From: Deinandra increscens subsp. villosa | Taxonomy: Eukaryota; Streptophyta; Magnoliopsida; Asterales; Asteraceae | Assembly (NCBI GenBank): GCA_039602395.1 | Contig: JBCNJP010000027.1 | Coordinates: forward strand, 34,729,841-34,793,840 | DNA length: 64,000 nucleotides | Reading direction: 5' to 3' | In this document: positions 32,640-45,545 of the stretch, one piece after another | Position numbering within the stretch: the first letter of the stretch is position 1 | Layout of the letters: the number at the start of each line of letters is the position of its first letter | Notes under the pieces: generated by a model | Told to the model about the DNA's origin: nothing | Databases searched by the model: none | The model's input: only the letters and a program-made list of their open reading frames with translations | Made by a program: the position numbers and the translations under genes

Positions 32640-34245
32640 TGCATTTTAATTATATGATTAACTGAATTTGTCTTAATGATTAACTGATAACTGATTTAAT
32701 CCCGCGTTTGTATACCCGTAAAATATGAAAGTTTTCATATTTTAATTATGGAATTTTAACAACAAGAAATTAAATATAAAAATTGACTTTTTATATTTTA
32801 CCAAAACCGATATAAACCGTTAAAACATTTTATGAACTTAAAATGTGATGAAAAACGTAACGTTTTCAAGACTTAGCCAAATGAGAAAAACCGTTAAACC
32901 CATTGGGCCCGGTTAGGCCCAATAAGCCCAAAATAACTCGGATAAACCTGAAACTTCACCCGGTGACCCGACTCGATCAAGCGAATCACCGAATTGACCC
33001 AGAGACCCGACCCGCGGCCCGATTGGCCTTGGGCCGAACCCGGTACCTAGAACCTTTCCGGCCCACTCGGAAAACCTAACCCCTGGCCCGATGCTTTCTC
33101 TTTCGCGACCCAACCCGATTTTCTTTTCGCGGCCCAGCCCCACTCGGCCCCCTTTGGGCTTCGTCCCGTCACCATCCCAAGTTTAATTGGGCTTCGGCCC
33201 AAACCGCCAGCCTTTTATCTTTTTAAGTTTTGGCCCATAAATTTTTATAAGATTAGCCCACTAGATTTTATAAAAACTTTGGCCCATCAACTTTTATAAA
33301 ACTTGCCACCTTTGAAGTTAAAAATACTTGGGTTATAATTTATAAAGTTATGATTTTTAGAAACCTCTAACCCTTCTATATATTATAAAAGTCTCCACCT
33401 TTTATAAAATACATAAGAGATTTATAAAAATTAATCAACCTACACTTAGAGAATTGGGTGAAGGTGGTGTTGACAACACACCTAGCCTATAACTCTCATT
33501 AGTTGGCAATTGCAAGTTCCCATGAGATTATGGGTAATGACCATTGGTTAAGAAAACCAAGTTTTGGTTATAAGAGGAGGAGACCATTCACCCAAACCAC
33601 CACACCATAAACAAACCCACACTCACTCTCCATCCTCCCTTGCTCTCGGTCGGCCCTCCCTACCACCACCACTATCGGCGACCAACCACCACTGCAGGCC
33701 ACCACCTGCCACCGTCGGACACCCCCTGCCACCACCAGAGATCGCGCCAAACCGCCGCCAAACACCTCCCTCTTTCTCGGTTCAAACCTCACCCATTGTG
33801 AGTGTTCTAACCTCAATCTCCTATGTTTTCTTTTCATGATTACCACCCAAATAATACCCAAGTCTTGACAACCATAATCACCAACACTTACATTTTCTTA
33901 ATCAATCTAAATCTCTCTTCTTAAACCTCCATTTCTTTCATGATCTAAACACAACCATGGTGTTCTTGGAACTTAAAATAGCCATGGAGGTGGGTGAGAC
34001 ACTTGTAGAAATCAAAAGAAAGTATTCAAGTGCACCTAAGATCATCATATTTATTTTTATGCATTCTTGTGTTTATTTGATTCAAGATTAACTCCCTAAA
34101 TGGATTTATCCATGAAACTCACTAGATGAGTTAAGCGTTTTTGGGTTATTTTGTTAGTAGATTTAATAACTAACTAAATAAACTAAACAAAAGATAACTA
34201 ATATGGATGAAACATTTAAAATGGGTATTTTTATTCACCAAAATA
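32640..34245. other. probable degraded LTR or leader sequence, GC-rich patch
   Basis: Non-coding. A GGCCC/GACCCG-rich stretch (about 32905-33200) is followed by pyrimidine-rich CACCACCACC sequence (about 33590-33780). Such composition is common in long plant Gypsy LTRs, but I find no partner repeat or boundaries here. Short ORFs across it are composition artefacts. Confidence 0.3.
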
Positions 34246-34460
34246 TTCCTAACACATGAAAAGTGTTAGTTGATTGTTATTTAGTTTAAATGTCCTAACA
34301 CTAAGTGTTAGTTGATTGTTATTTATTTTAAATGTCCTAACACTAAGTGTTAGTTGATTGTTTATGATTATCGGTCCTAACAAAAAGTGTTAGTTAATAA
34401 ATTTACATTTCATGTTCATTATATTAAATGGGTCCTAACACTACATTGTGTTAGTGGATT
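34246..34460. repeat. tandem repeat with TCCTAACACTAAGTGTTAG palindrome
   Basis: About five diverging units of 40-60 bp, each opening with TCCTAACAC..GTGTTAGT followed by TGATTGTTATTTA-like sequence. The inner CTAACACTAAGTGTTAG is a palindrome. The array ends just before the assembly gap. Confidence 0.75.
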
Positions 34461-34506
34461 AAATTTTGGATTAAATTATATGTATGTTTATTGCTTCCGC
34501 GAGATC

Positions 34507-35006
34507 NNNNNNNNNNNNNNNNNNNNNNNNNNNNNNNNNNNNNNNNNNNNNNNNNNNNNNNNNNNNNNNNNNNNNNNNNNNNNNNNNNNNNNNNNNNNNN
34601 NNNNNNNNNNNNNNNNNNNNNNNNNNNNNNNNNNNNNNNNNNNNNNNNNNNNNNNNNNNNNNNNNNNNNNNNNNNNNNNNNNNNNNNNNNNNNNNNNNNN
34701 NNNNNNNNNNNNNNNNNNNNNNNNNNNNNNNNNNNNNNNNNNNNNNNNNNNNNNNNNNNNNNNNNNNNNNNNNNNNNNNNNNNNNNNNNNNNNNNNNNNN
34801 NNNNNNNNNNNNNNNNNNNNNNNNNNNNNNNNNNNNNNNNNNNNNNNNNNNNNNNNNNNNNNNNNNNNNNNNNNNNNNNNNNNNNNNNNNNNNNNNNNNN
34901 NNNNNNNNNNNNNNNNNNNNNNNNNNNNNNNNNNNNNNNNNNNNNNNNNNNNNNNNNNNNNNNNNNNNNNNNNNNNNNNNNNNNNNNNNNNNNNNNNNNN
35001 NNNNNN
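34507..35006. other. assembly gap (500 N)
   Basis: Exactly 500 N, probably a placeholder of unknown true length. Open frames drawn across it are meaningless. It hides the 5' LTR, primer site and gag start of the SIRE-like element. Confidence 0.98.
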
Positions 35007-36325
35007 GGTTCAAAAACCACTTGAAGAGTGTTGATTTAAGGTTGTGGAGAGCAGTGCTTAATGGACCACACGTACCTACTCATGGAGCGGGAGCTAAGAT
35101 AGGAAAGGCTAAGACTGAAGATGAGTTTGAAGATGATGACTGGGAAAGGTGTAACAAGGCAGAGAGGGCATTTGCAATAATGACCATGGCATTGACTCCA
35201 GACATTGCTCAAGGCTTTAAGCATTGCAAGACGGCAAAGGAATTGTGGAATGCATTGATTGTTGCTTATGAGGGAAATCCAGACATCAAGGCGAGTCGAA
35301 AGCAGATGTTGAAGCAGAAATTCAATTTGTTTAATCACATCCAAGGTGAATCTTTCGAAGCACAAGTGCAAAGATTTGTCTCTCTGATGGCAGAAATGTC
35401 AAGTTATGGTGTGGAACCGGAATTGGAAGATAAGAATTTGAAGCTGCTGAACAGTTTGCCAAAGTCATGGAACACCAATATCTCAATTATTAAGGACAAC
35501 AACAAATTGAGTGAGCTGTCTCTGGATGAAATGATCAACAAGTTGAAGTCCAAGCTAATTGATGATAAGCAGCGTGAGTTGAACCATATAAGCTCACTTA
35601 GTTTGGCTGGGAAGCTGAATCAAGCTTTGTTGTCGGAAGAGGTTGATGAGAAGCAGAAAGGAAAGTCTGTTGGAAGTGGATCAAGTTCGATGACCCAAAC
35701 GAAGGCATTTGTGGCACAACCCCAATCTAGTTCAAGTGGAGGTGACACTTCTGAGGCTAACAACGATCCCAATTTTGCACTGGGTATGGGATTCATGAAC
35801 AGTTACCATGCTTTAATGGCCGGAACCCTAATTCCTTCTGAGATTCTATCGGGGGAGCTTAATCAGATTAATCCAGAGGATGTGGAGATGCTGGATGTCT
35901 CTTGGCAAATGGCTATGGCAGTGTTCAGGGCTAAGAAGTTCATGGCTACTACAGGGCGAAATGTTTGGAAGGATCAAGACAAGATCAGAATGGGGTTTGA
36001 TAAGACAAAGCTTAGGTGCTATAATTGTGATGAATATGGGCATTTTGCTAGGGAGTGCAGCAAACCGAGGAAGGAGAAAGCAGAGATGAAGAAGCCAGCT
36101 GATGGGAAGGCAAAGGCCGAAACAAATGCCTTGATAGTGCAGGGAGGTGGAGGTTATGACTGGACCCCCCAGCTGAAAGATCTGACCCCCCAGCTGAAGG
36201 ATCTGAGTCTGACACATGCTATGATGACGACTATGGATGATGATGATGAAGAGGAGCATGCTTTTGTGGTTACTGAAGAAGAACCTGAGGAGAATGAAGC
36301 TATGGCAGCAGACCACATGTTCTAA
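35007..36325 (+). CDS. SIRE-like gag, N-terminus lost in gap
   Basis: The open frame leaves the N gap as FKNHLKSVDLRLW and ends TAA at 36323. It has a UBN2-type capsid (AFAIMTMALTPDIAQG, KELWNALIVAYEG, SKQMLKQKFNLF-like region, LLNSLPKSWNTN), a Ser/Gln-rich linker and a CCHC knuckle CYNCDEYGHFARECSKP at 36017-36067. The end is acidic (DDDDEEEH). Gag forms the virus-like particle and binds element RNA. The frame after 36325 continues as gag-like coiled-coil sequence in another frame, so the stop looks secondary. Confidence 0.88.
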
Positions 36326-38154
36326 CCCTGTTTGTGATCGTATAATTACTACTCTTAGACAATATTGCAAAAACTTTGAATCAGAATTGTTTGAGGTAAA
36401 ATGTGAAAAGAGTTCATTTAAGGGTAGATGGCAAAAGAAGAAGAAAAGGTTAAAGACCAGAAATTAGATATAGCAAAATATAAGAACCTTGCAACTGAGA
36501 ATGCCTATTTGTATGACAACGCTAAGTTAGAAATAGCTGAGCTAAGTAAGCAGATAGATGACCTGAAGCATAAGAACAATGAGATGCAGGTTAAGCTTGA
36601 TATAAATCTTATGAGAAGCAAAAGAATGTTACAGGCTAGTAAATCCCTAGATACTTGCATAACTGAGGTTAGAATGGGTAAAGACAAAGGTGGGATAGGA
36701 ATTAGCTTTGCAAGCAAGAACGTTGTTCCTCAAGATAAAACTAGAGATGTGATAGGAATGATCTTAGAGGAGGATCAGATAGATAGATCTGCATCGGAAA
36801 TGCATGAAGAAGGACCTCCCTTAGATAGTGTCTTGGTTGGAGTGAAGCCTATGACAGAAGAAGAAATTGAAAATGAAAAGCACATGACTTATGGGTTGGG
36901 TAATATGGACAGAATGATGACAGACGCATGTGAAGCAGGACCATCAAATACTTCTCTGAATAACTGTGTGAGCACTTCTGATGTATCTATTTATTGTGCA
37001 GATGAAGTAGAAATCAAAGACATTTCTGAGGAGGATGCGGAGTGTCGGAGAGTGGATGAGAGTCATGCGTCTAGTAGTTCTAGTAGTTCTAGTTTATGTT
37101 TACCTAAGGATGATGTATTGGCACTTGTGTCAGAACTAGAAACATCCAAGTCAAAACAAGTAGCTGTATCGTTATTAAAAAAAGTTTCAGAATCTAATGA
37201 AAAAGTGTCTGGTTTTAAAATTCGTGTGCCTAACACATAAACAAGTCGTGAGACTAAGCCCAAAGACTTTGTTGCTTATCCCCAGGTTGTGTCAGCTTTT
37301 AATAGAACAAACAAATCTAAATCGGAGCAATTTTGTTTAATTACACAATCTGATAAGGATAAACAACGTGTTATACACAAATGGGATGATAAGCCAGAGT
37401 GGAAGTCGTCTTACCCAAGACGTACGTACCTCTGTAGCCATATCAATGGGCCTAGGCTCATGAATTGCTTTCAGTGTGGAAAGCCAGGACATTTTGCAGC
37501 TAACTGTGTTGATAGACCTTACCAACCATACTATCCGCAAAACCCACGGACTAGTATGTTGGAGAAAATGATGACCGGAGAAAAGCAAAAACAAAAGCAG
37601 AAACAACAAGCTGTGTTTCAGGGGAAGCAGTGTTCTGAACCAATGAAGATTGAACAGTCTAAGGTTTCAAACACAAAGGCACCTGTGACAAAGCCTGTTG
37701 TTAATAAGTGGAATGTGACCAGAACTCCAAAACAAACTTATATATCTAAAGGAGTTTACCACAAGATAAAACCAGAATTTGTTGAAAACAAGTGGCTAAA
37801 GTGAAAAGAGCTAATCAACCTAATGGCAAAGCAAAAGCCGAGAAACAGGTTTTGAAACAAAAAGGTGTCGCTCAAACAAAACAACTTGTGTATACTAAAC
37901 TGAAACTTGAGTGGACACCGGTTAAAAAGCCAACTGGTAAAAAGGTCATTTCACCACAAAAGAAACCTGTGATTGTCAACAATCCAACAACTGTGTTGAA
38001 ACCAGAGAAAACCACCACATGGAAACCAAAAGTCAACATTCAAAATGAGAATGTGTATGGATCAAAATCTGAGATGAATCTCCAGTTAGTTAACTACATT
38101 GATGCAAAAGGTGTGCCCAGATCTGTTATGGCCTGGGTACCTGGATCTCATTAA
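36326..38154 (+). pseudogene. SIRE-like gag, C-terminal part, with stops and frame changes
   Basis: Pieces in succession: SNPVCDRIITTLRQYCKNFE in the frame overlapping 36237-36467; a Lys/Glu-rich coiled coil from 36428 (DIAKYKNLATENAYLY, EIAELSKQIDDLKHKN); stop at 37238; the same frame again with a second zinc knuckle CFQCGKPGHFAANC at about 37467-37508; TGA at 37802; then a shift to a basic segment (QPNGKAKAEKQVLKQKG) ending near AWVPGSH at 38154. This order matches the long gag C-terminus of SIRE-type elements. Whether the two knuckles belong to one protein depends on the stops being recent mutations, which I infer. Confidence 0.7.
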
Positions 38155-38167
38155 TTTCTTATTCTTG

Positions 38168-40093
38168 TAGGGACAGCCAAGAAGATCTATCAGCAATCTC
38201 TGGTACGTTGATAGTGGTTGCTCCCGACACATGACCGGAGATCTGTCCCTTTTGGAAGATGTTGAAGATTTCGATGGTGGAGGAGTTTCATTTGCAGGTG
38301 GTGTGGGTGGTAGAATTAGTAAGAAAGGTGTGGTGAGGAGTGGAAATCTGTCTTTTTCTGACGTTCATTATGTGGAGGAACTGTCGCACAGTTTGCTGAG
38401 TGTTTCTCAGATCTGTGACAAAGACTATTCGGTGAGGTTCAATCGAAAGGAGTGTATTATTTTGAAGCCTGGTGTGAAGATACCCGAGGAGTGTGTACTG
38501 ATGCGCACTCCAAGACGTTCAAACTCATATCTTCTCAACATGGGCAATCCTCCTACGTCAGAAGAAGCATGCCTTATATCAAAACAGAATAAAAATTTGG
38601 CTATGTTGTGGCATAGACGTCTCGGGCACGCTAATATGAAAAATTTGACCAAGCTCGCGAAGGGAGAGCATGTCAGAAAGCTGCCGATTAAAGACTTCTC
38701 ATCTATTGAAAAATGTGTGGCATGTGCGAAGGGGAAGCAGCACAAGTTGCCACATCGTCCGAAGATAGCAAACTCTGTGTCATCAGTTCTACAACTTCTA
38801 CACATGGACTTATTTGGACCTATGCAAGTTCAGAGCATCAGCAAGTTCTCCTATTGTCTTGTGATTGTGGACGACTATTCACGTTTTACTTGGGTCTACT
38901 TCTTGTCTAACAAGTATGAAACTCCAGCCCTAGTGAAACAGTTTGTCACACTCATTGAGAATCAGCTGAACAAGAAGGTCAAAGCTATCAGATCGGATAA
39001 CGGAACGGAATTCAAGAATGCTGAGTTGAATATGTTTTGTGGGGCTAAAGGCATAGACAGACAGTTCAGTGCCCCCTACACTCCACAACAGAATGGAGTA
39101 GCTGAGAGAAGAAATAGGACACTCATTGAAGCTGCAAGGACAATGATGTGTGAAGCAAAACTACCAATCTTCTTCTGGGCTGAGGCAGTCAACACAGCAT
39201 GTTATGTGCAAAATCGCGTTCTGTTAAACAAACGTCATGAGAAAACTCCATATCAGATTGTCTACAAAGAGAAGCCGACAGTGGGTTATTTCAAGACTTT
39301 CGGATGTCCGTGCATGGTGCTGATTCAGTCCGACGTAGGGAAATTCGAGGCGAAAGCGGATGAGTGTTATTTCGTTGGTTATTCAGGAAATAGTGCTTAT
39401 CGAGTCTATAACAAGACCACTGGGTTGATCATTGAAGCGTTCAACGTGGACTGGCTTGAAGACAATCCGACGGATGCAGGGACCGGACCTGATTGGATTT
39501 TTAACTACGGGTCTCTGTTTGAAGGGTTCAAGTTTTCGAATGATCTTCATAATTTGGGTGAAGAAGAAGAGATTATCACTCAGCCATCTGAATCAAGACC
39601 TTCTGTTGACAGAATCAGTGAAAAGACACTTGTTCCAGTTCCCACAGATGTCAACGTAAATGCTCCGGGAACTTCAGGAACATGTGAAAATGATTCAGAG
39701 ACACCTCAAAGTCCAGGTATGCGTGATATAAATGATAATGTTGTTACATCTAATCTGCCTGTTTCCGTGTCTGTGCCAGATGTCCAGGTATCCAGAATCA
39801 ACAAGGATCATCCAGTCAGCAACATTCTTGGACCAGTGTCTGCAGGTGTTTCAACCAGAAGCCGCACAGGGGATATCAATTTCTGCATGTATTCATGTTT
39901 TATCTCCCAGATTGAGCCTCCGAATGTGATGGTTGCTCTCAGAGATCCGAATTGGATAGAGGCCATGCACAATGAGCTTAATCAGTTCTCAAAACTGGGA
40001 GTGTGGCGACTTGTGAAGAGGCCTGATGGCAAGAAGGTGATTCTCACGAGGTGGCTTTATAAGAACAAGAAGGATGATTCGGAATCATTGTGA
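38168..40093 (+). CDS. SIRE-like pol: protease, integrase, start of reverse transcriptase
   Basis: The protease active site is DSG in WYVDSGCSRHMTGD (about 38207-38240), upstream of the first ATG at 38231, so pol must enter from the gag region. Then GAG-pre-integrase (LWHRRLGHANMKNL, CVACAKGKQHKL), integrase core (LHMDLFGPM, VDDYSRFTWVYFL, RSDNGTEFKN, PYTPQQNGVAERRNRT, FWAEAVNTACYVQNR), a linker, and the reverse transcriptase N-terminus (WIEAMHNELNQF, WLYKNKKDDS). The frame ends early at TGA (40091) through a one-base deletion. The next ORF continues it as IVRNKARLIIQG. Confidence 0.92.
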
Positions 40094-41230
40094 GAAACAA
40101 GGCGAGGTTAATTATACAAGGTCACAGGCAAGTTCACGGGATTGATTATGACGAGGTATATGCTCCGGTGGCGAGATTGGAAGCAATTCGAATCTTTCTG
40201 GTTGTGGCATCGTATCTCAATTTTACTGTCCATCAGATGGATGTGAAGACGGTCTTCCTGTATGCAGAGATGAACGAAGAAGTTTATGTAACCCAACCTC
40301 CAAGGTTCGTAGATGAAGAAAATCCAGATCATGTTTATCTGCTGGATAAGGCCTTGTACGGTTTGCATCAAGCTCCTCGTACCTGGTATGAAACGTTGTC
40401 CAATCACCTGGTGGAGAATGGATATACAAGAGGAGTTGTTGATCAAACTTTGTTTAGAAAGAGAGTGGATGAGGACATAATCATGGTGCAAGTGTATGTA
40501 GATGACATCATCTACGGTTCTACAAACGAGGAATTGTGCACCGAATTTGAGGAGATTATGAAGAAGAAGTTTGAGATGAGCGATCAGGGGGAGATGAGTT
40601 TCTTCCTAGCCTTGCAAGTTAAACAAGATGAATCTGGGATTCTTATTCACCAAGCCAAGTATGTGAATGAGATCCTAGAGAAATTCAAGATGCAAGACTC
40701 AAAGCCAATTTCAACTCCAATGGCATCCCGACCTCTCCTGTCAGCAGATGCAGAAGGGGAGTCAGTGAGCGAATTCACGTACCGATCAATGATTGGTTCA
40801 CTGATGTACTTAACAGCAAGTCGGCCAGATATTATGCATGCAGTTTGCTTGTGTGCTCGCTATCAGGCTAACCCTAAACTTTCTCATTTAAATGCTGTTA
40901 AACGTATTTTTAGGTATCTAAAGGGCAGGCCTAGGCTTGGTCTTTGGTACCCAAAGAACACTGACTTTCAATTGTATGCATATACTGATAGTGACTATGG
41001 AGGCAGTGACTTGGATCGGAAGTCAACCACTGGAGGATGTCAATATCTGGGCGATCGACTCATTTCCTGGCAGAGCAAGAAGCAGCATACCGTATCTAAA
41101 TCAACTGCCGAAGCTGAGTACGTGGCAGCGTCTGCCGGTACTTCACAGGTAGTGTGGATCCAAAACCAGCTCACAGACTACGGTATGGAATTCGTTAACA
41201 CTCCTATCTTTTGCCTTCGAGGAATTATCT
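40090..41230 (+). pseudogene. SIRE-like pol: reverse transcriptase and truncated RNase H
   Basis: Starts where the upstream frame breaks. Motifs: GIDYDEVYAPVARLEAIR, QMDVKTVFLYAEMNEEVY, LYGLHQAPRTWY, catalytic YVDDIIYGS, SMIGSLMYLTASRPDI, RNase H YTDSDYGGSDLDRKSTTGG and STAEAEYVAASAGTSQVVW. It is cut after TPIFC, where the RNase H CDN motif should follow; the following bases do not code the rest. The solo LTR begins only about 15 bp later, but its TSD is intact, so the RNase H loss preceded or is separate from that insertion. Confidence 0.85.
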
Positions 41231-43521
41231 TGTGACGCCCACTCCCAGACTTGGCCCTAGGAGCGGTCACGCATCGGATTTACTCATGAACACAAGGTAC
41301 AACAGAGATAACTAAAGCAGCGGAAATAAAAACTTTTATTCATATGCCAAGAATTACATAGTAAGAGAGACAAATACAAAAGAGAAATAAACATCTCCAC
41401 GCCAGTTTTCAGAAATGTCTTCTCTTCATAGCTTGACATTGTCTTGATAGTATATGCCACCTAGTTTCTGCTCACATCTCAGTCTTCCCTTTTCGATCCG
41501 AAGGTCCAGCCTCATCTGACATACATAACTTAACAAGTCAGCTTACGCTGGTGAGTTCTACGTTTTGGGAAAACTTTACCTTTCGAAGGCACTTAGGTTT
41601 GTCAAACACATTTCTGCAATTAGACAATCAAACACAAAGCATATAGCACATATATTCACATATTCTAACCTTGTGAATAAATTAACCTTCTGTTGCTTTG
41701 TCATCCTTGTCTCATATTAAATTTTATCTTAGGGAAATAGTGTTTCTACTTGCTTTACGAACACATCGTGTAGCAATGGTCCCTTTAGTTTTGACACTAT
41801 ATAGCTTTGACGCTATCTGGCTTTGACGCCACTTTAGCTTTGACGCTTTCTGGCTTTGACGCCGCTTGGTTTTGACACCATTGGGACAACACTATTTAAC
41901 TTCTTGTTTCAGAAGTCTCTTACTTACCAATCTTTCTTTGATTACCATTCTTATTCTATTCTACTAGAAACATCGAAATGGCAATCTATATTTCCTCTAC
42001 TCATCATCGTACAATCAATACATATAACAAGCAATTATAACAATTGAGAATATTTTCACACCACGTTATGTATATCAGCCCAAAACGGTTTAAAGCAATT
42101 AAACAATTTAAAAGAGGGCTCATAGAACTCACCTTAGCTTTGCAAAGCTATTATTCTTGGGTTAAGTTCTTGTGAATCAGTTTCTTAATGCCTTTAATGT
42201 AATGTCCTTATCAAGACATCCTAAATGTTACAAATCACATTTAAGAATTACCTCATTATCCAAAACCCAACTTTTTATTGGTTAATACCCTTAATAGTCA
42301 AAATGACCATTTTGCCCCTTTTACATATTTTGTTATATCTTTATCAATTCTTTGCTCCTTAACGTTTACCGCTCGTGTTTCCGCATGACCGATCATTTGG
42401 CGGAATTACTATGAGGAATAGTCACGGGGTTTGGGATTTGGTGACGATCGTTACCGGCCGTGTAGGCGTCATTGACGACCATGAGGCGGAATTACTACAA
42501 TCGTTGCACCGAGTAATTTAATTATAAATTACCAAAATTTGAACTCATATATACTTAATATATATGTAAACATGTTACCATACCAAATTTCAAGTCCCCA
42601 TACCTTCCGGATTATTTTATATTAAATATCCATATTCCGAAACCCTAATTACCCATTTTTCTCGTTTCTGTAGCAAAACCCATTTTTATACAGAACCATC
42701 TTAGGGTATTATCCATTATGACATTTTATAATATACTTTAAGATGGCAAAGCTTAATTCAAAACCGTTTACTCGATTTGGGTAGAACAACGTCATGAAAA
42801 CCCTAATCTTGACCCGTTTCCAAAACTCATACCAAACCTTCACCAATTCTGAAATAAACTTAGGGCTTTCTTAAAACACATCAAATTAGGATTACCTACC
42901 AAAATTCAGGTCCTAATTCCCACCCGATCATCCAATTTTACCCAAACAAGCTCAAGAACCCTAATTTGAGCATAGTTTTAAAAGTCATACTTAGAGATCG
43001 AGTTAGCCAAAACTGAAAGAGGTTATTTTAGACCTTACCTAATAATGCTTGACTGCAGAAATTCGGATCTTAACTCTTCACCGTTTGAGAGAATTTGACC
43101 CGTGAAGTTTCTGGTTCGAACTAGGGTTTTTCGGTTTGGATTCCGGAAATTAGCAAGGATATTCGGCCGATTGGAGGGTGTATTTATACCCACTGAGTGC
43201 GCCTAAGGTCCCTACACGTGTCTAGGGTGACTCATGCTCGAAATCAACACGTATACAGGGTCAATTTCGTCAAAACGTGCTGCCCAAGCAGAAAATCGTC
43301 GTTTTCTGTCCCAAATTGGGCGGAGGTACGCGAGGGTTTCCCCTCTCCCTTCGCGTACCGCGAGGCACTATCAGGAGTTGGCAGTTTTGGTCCCTGAGGT
43401 TCTATAATGTGTAAACTAGCCCAGAACTTCCCCAATTGCTATTTTTAACCCCCGAACTATTATAAAACATACTTAATGAAGTTTCTAAGGCTTGGGACAC
43501 CCTCGATGATATACATACGTA

Positions 43522-43553
<32 letters not shown>

Positions 43554-44015
43554 CTTTTGATATTTTACGTTCTAGCCCCTCAAACTTTCCAGTACTTATC
43601 ATTTCATGTTAAGGGTCACATTAGGATATACTTTTACTATATCCTAAGCCTTAAATGCTCATAATAGTTATAGATACGTATAATATCTGTATACGTTGAT
43701 AACTTTACATAATTTACACTTTTGGCCCTTCTACTTTTCCATTAACTATTAACACATGTATGTAACTTTCAAATCACACATATATCATCATGTTATTTGT
43801 ATAAACATATATTTATCTCATATTTTACTTTCTTTACCGTTTAACTCATCCGTTTATACAAATTTCATCATTTTGGCCACTAAACACGTATTTCTAGCAC
43901 ATGCAATTTATCTAATGCATAGTTTTCCATTTTTATCAATCAAACTTACGTATTGATAATAATAGACACGTATTTACTTAAATATATCATGTACCTGTGA
44001 AATTGGGGTGTTACA
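41231..44015 (-). mobile_element. solo LTR of a long-LTR (probably Gypsy) retrotransposon
   Basis: 2,785 bp bounded by TGTGACGCCC and GGGGTGTTACA, with an exact 5-bp target duplication TATCT (41226-41230 and 44016-44020). There is no internal coding region and no second LTR, so it is a recombination-derived solo LTR. Minus orientation is inferred, because plant Gypsy (Tekay-like) LTRs commonly start TGTAACACCCC. Long stretches match the LTR beginning at 50418. It includes a TA-rich microsatellite near 43520-43555. Confidence 0.9.
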
Positions 44016-45545
44016 TATCTGATCAAATTTTTTTATTTTTACCTGTTTATAAATCTTAAAAACAACAAAAATAGTGTTTATTTTCAAAAGCCTCATAAAA
44101 ACAGGGGAAGAAATATAATTGTCTCAGAAAATATAAAAAATATCTGTTTGAGGTTTTTATGATGTCTTTTGCTTTGCTGTCTTTTGGTTTGCCTTGAGTT
44201 GGCAGGAAGTGATATAAATTTCCATGACGATCGGAGACTGACACCTGTAAGGCAGAAGTGAAAGACGTCTCAAAGATGATGTTCGGTAAGCTAAATCAAA
44301 AACAATGATCATCCATTGTAAGTGCAGTAATCTTAACTCTTATATATGTTTAGTTTTCCATCCTAGTTTACATAGTTTAAAAGACTGAGTCCCAGCAAAA
44401 ATGGGTTGAGAGTGGTAATTTACCTAGTATTCATTTTCTCACACGCCATGTTTATACTGTAAATGACAATACCACAGAAAAAAGAAAAAGAAAAAGAATT
44501 AAAAAAATATATATATATGAAAATTGTGAAAAACAAAAAGAAAAAGAAAAGAAAATTATTCTGTTGGTCTTCTCTGCGTGCTTATGCGGCCGACCTGATC
44601 ACCAACCGATAAGTCAAGAAAATAAGAAATAAGTGGTTGTCAAAGCAGTGTTGCATGGTTCCTCAAGTTGGAGGTTTGTGAATCCTCAATAAACTCTGAG
44701 GTTGGGTAGGTTTTGCTATGAACAATTGGGTGTGGGGACGGTCAAACATAACGGTAAACATATACCACAATTAAGCACTTAAAATGTTTTTAACTGGATG
44801 TGAGTTTATATGATTGCAAAATTTTGAGCAATTGTCTATAGCGTCAAGTAACGGAAAGCTGAAAAGGGTTCCTCAGTTGAAGATGTGTCTGGTATGATCC
44901 ATGAAAAACATCAGCTTCGAGGCAAGTGTGTTTTCAAGTACTGTAATTAAGTTTTAATTGTTTTATGTTCTATCTTTAAATGTTTTAAATTCTTAAATTT
45001 TATGATCATGATCGGATACTCGGGGCTAAATCTGAGGGGAAGCTTCGTAAATTCTCAAGTTTCACAAAGTTATATTTTTCAAGAGAATTGTTATCTTTTA
45101 AATGGTTTGGGAGGTGTTTGCAATAGTTTTAAACTATGAGGGGTTAAGTTGAAAATTTTTATAAAGGGTATAAATACCCTAAATCAGTTTACGATCCCTC
45201 ATTATTTCTCTCACCGTTTACGACTCCGACTTCCAAAACCCTAACCGCCGCCTCAACCCTCGCCGGAGAAGTGATCCAACCCACCTCCGGCCATCCTCCG
45301 TCTCATCCGAGCACAGCTTCACACTCGCCATCATTTTCCAACCAAAAACCCCATCACAATTGACTGCTTTCACGAGATATCATAGATTTATTCACAGATT
45401 TTGTGTCCAAAACCCTAACTCGAGTTCTTCACTGTTTTCAAGTCGTTCTTTACAAGGGTTGAAGTCGTTTCTGGGTTTACAATCGTTTATAGGTAGTTAT
45501 TGGTGCTCATTGTGTATACATGTGGTGTTTTAACGAATTTCCGAA
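44016..45545. other. SIRE-like element, non-coding part between pol and the extra ORF
   Basis: No coding sequence. It holds a pyrimidine-rich leader (about 45170-45500, TTTACGA motifs and CCTCCGG-type sequence) just before the extra ORF, possibly an untranslated leader of a subgenomic transcript. Confidence 0.5.

Noticed and set aside
33564..33861. Overlapping ORFs in Pro- and Val/Gly-rich sequence
   Set aside because: Simple pyrimidine/purine asymmetry gives open frames on both strands; no domain.
34387..36325. Long open frames across the first N block
   Set aside because: They are read through 500 N; only the part from 35007 on is real sequence.
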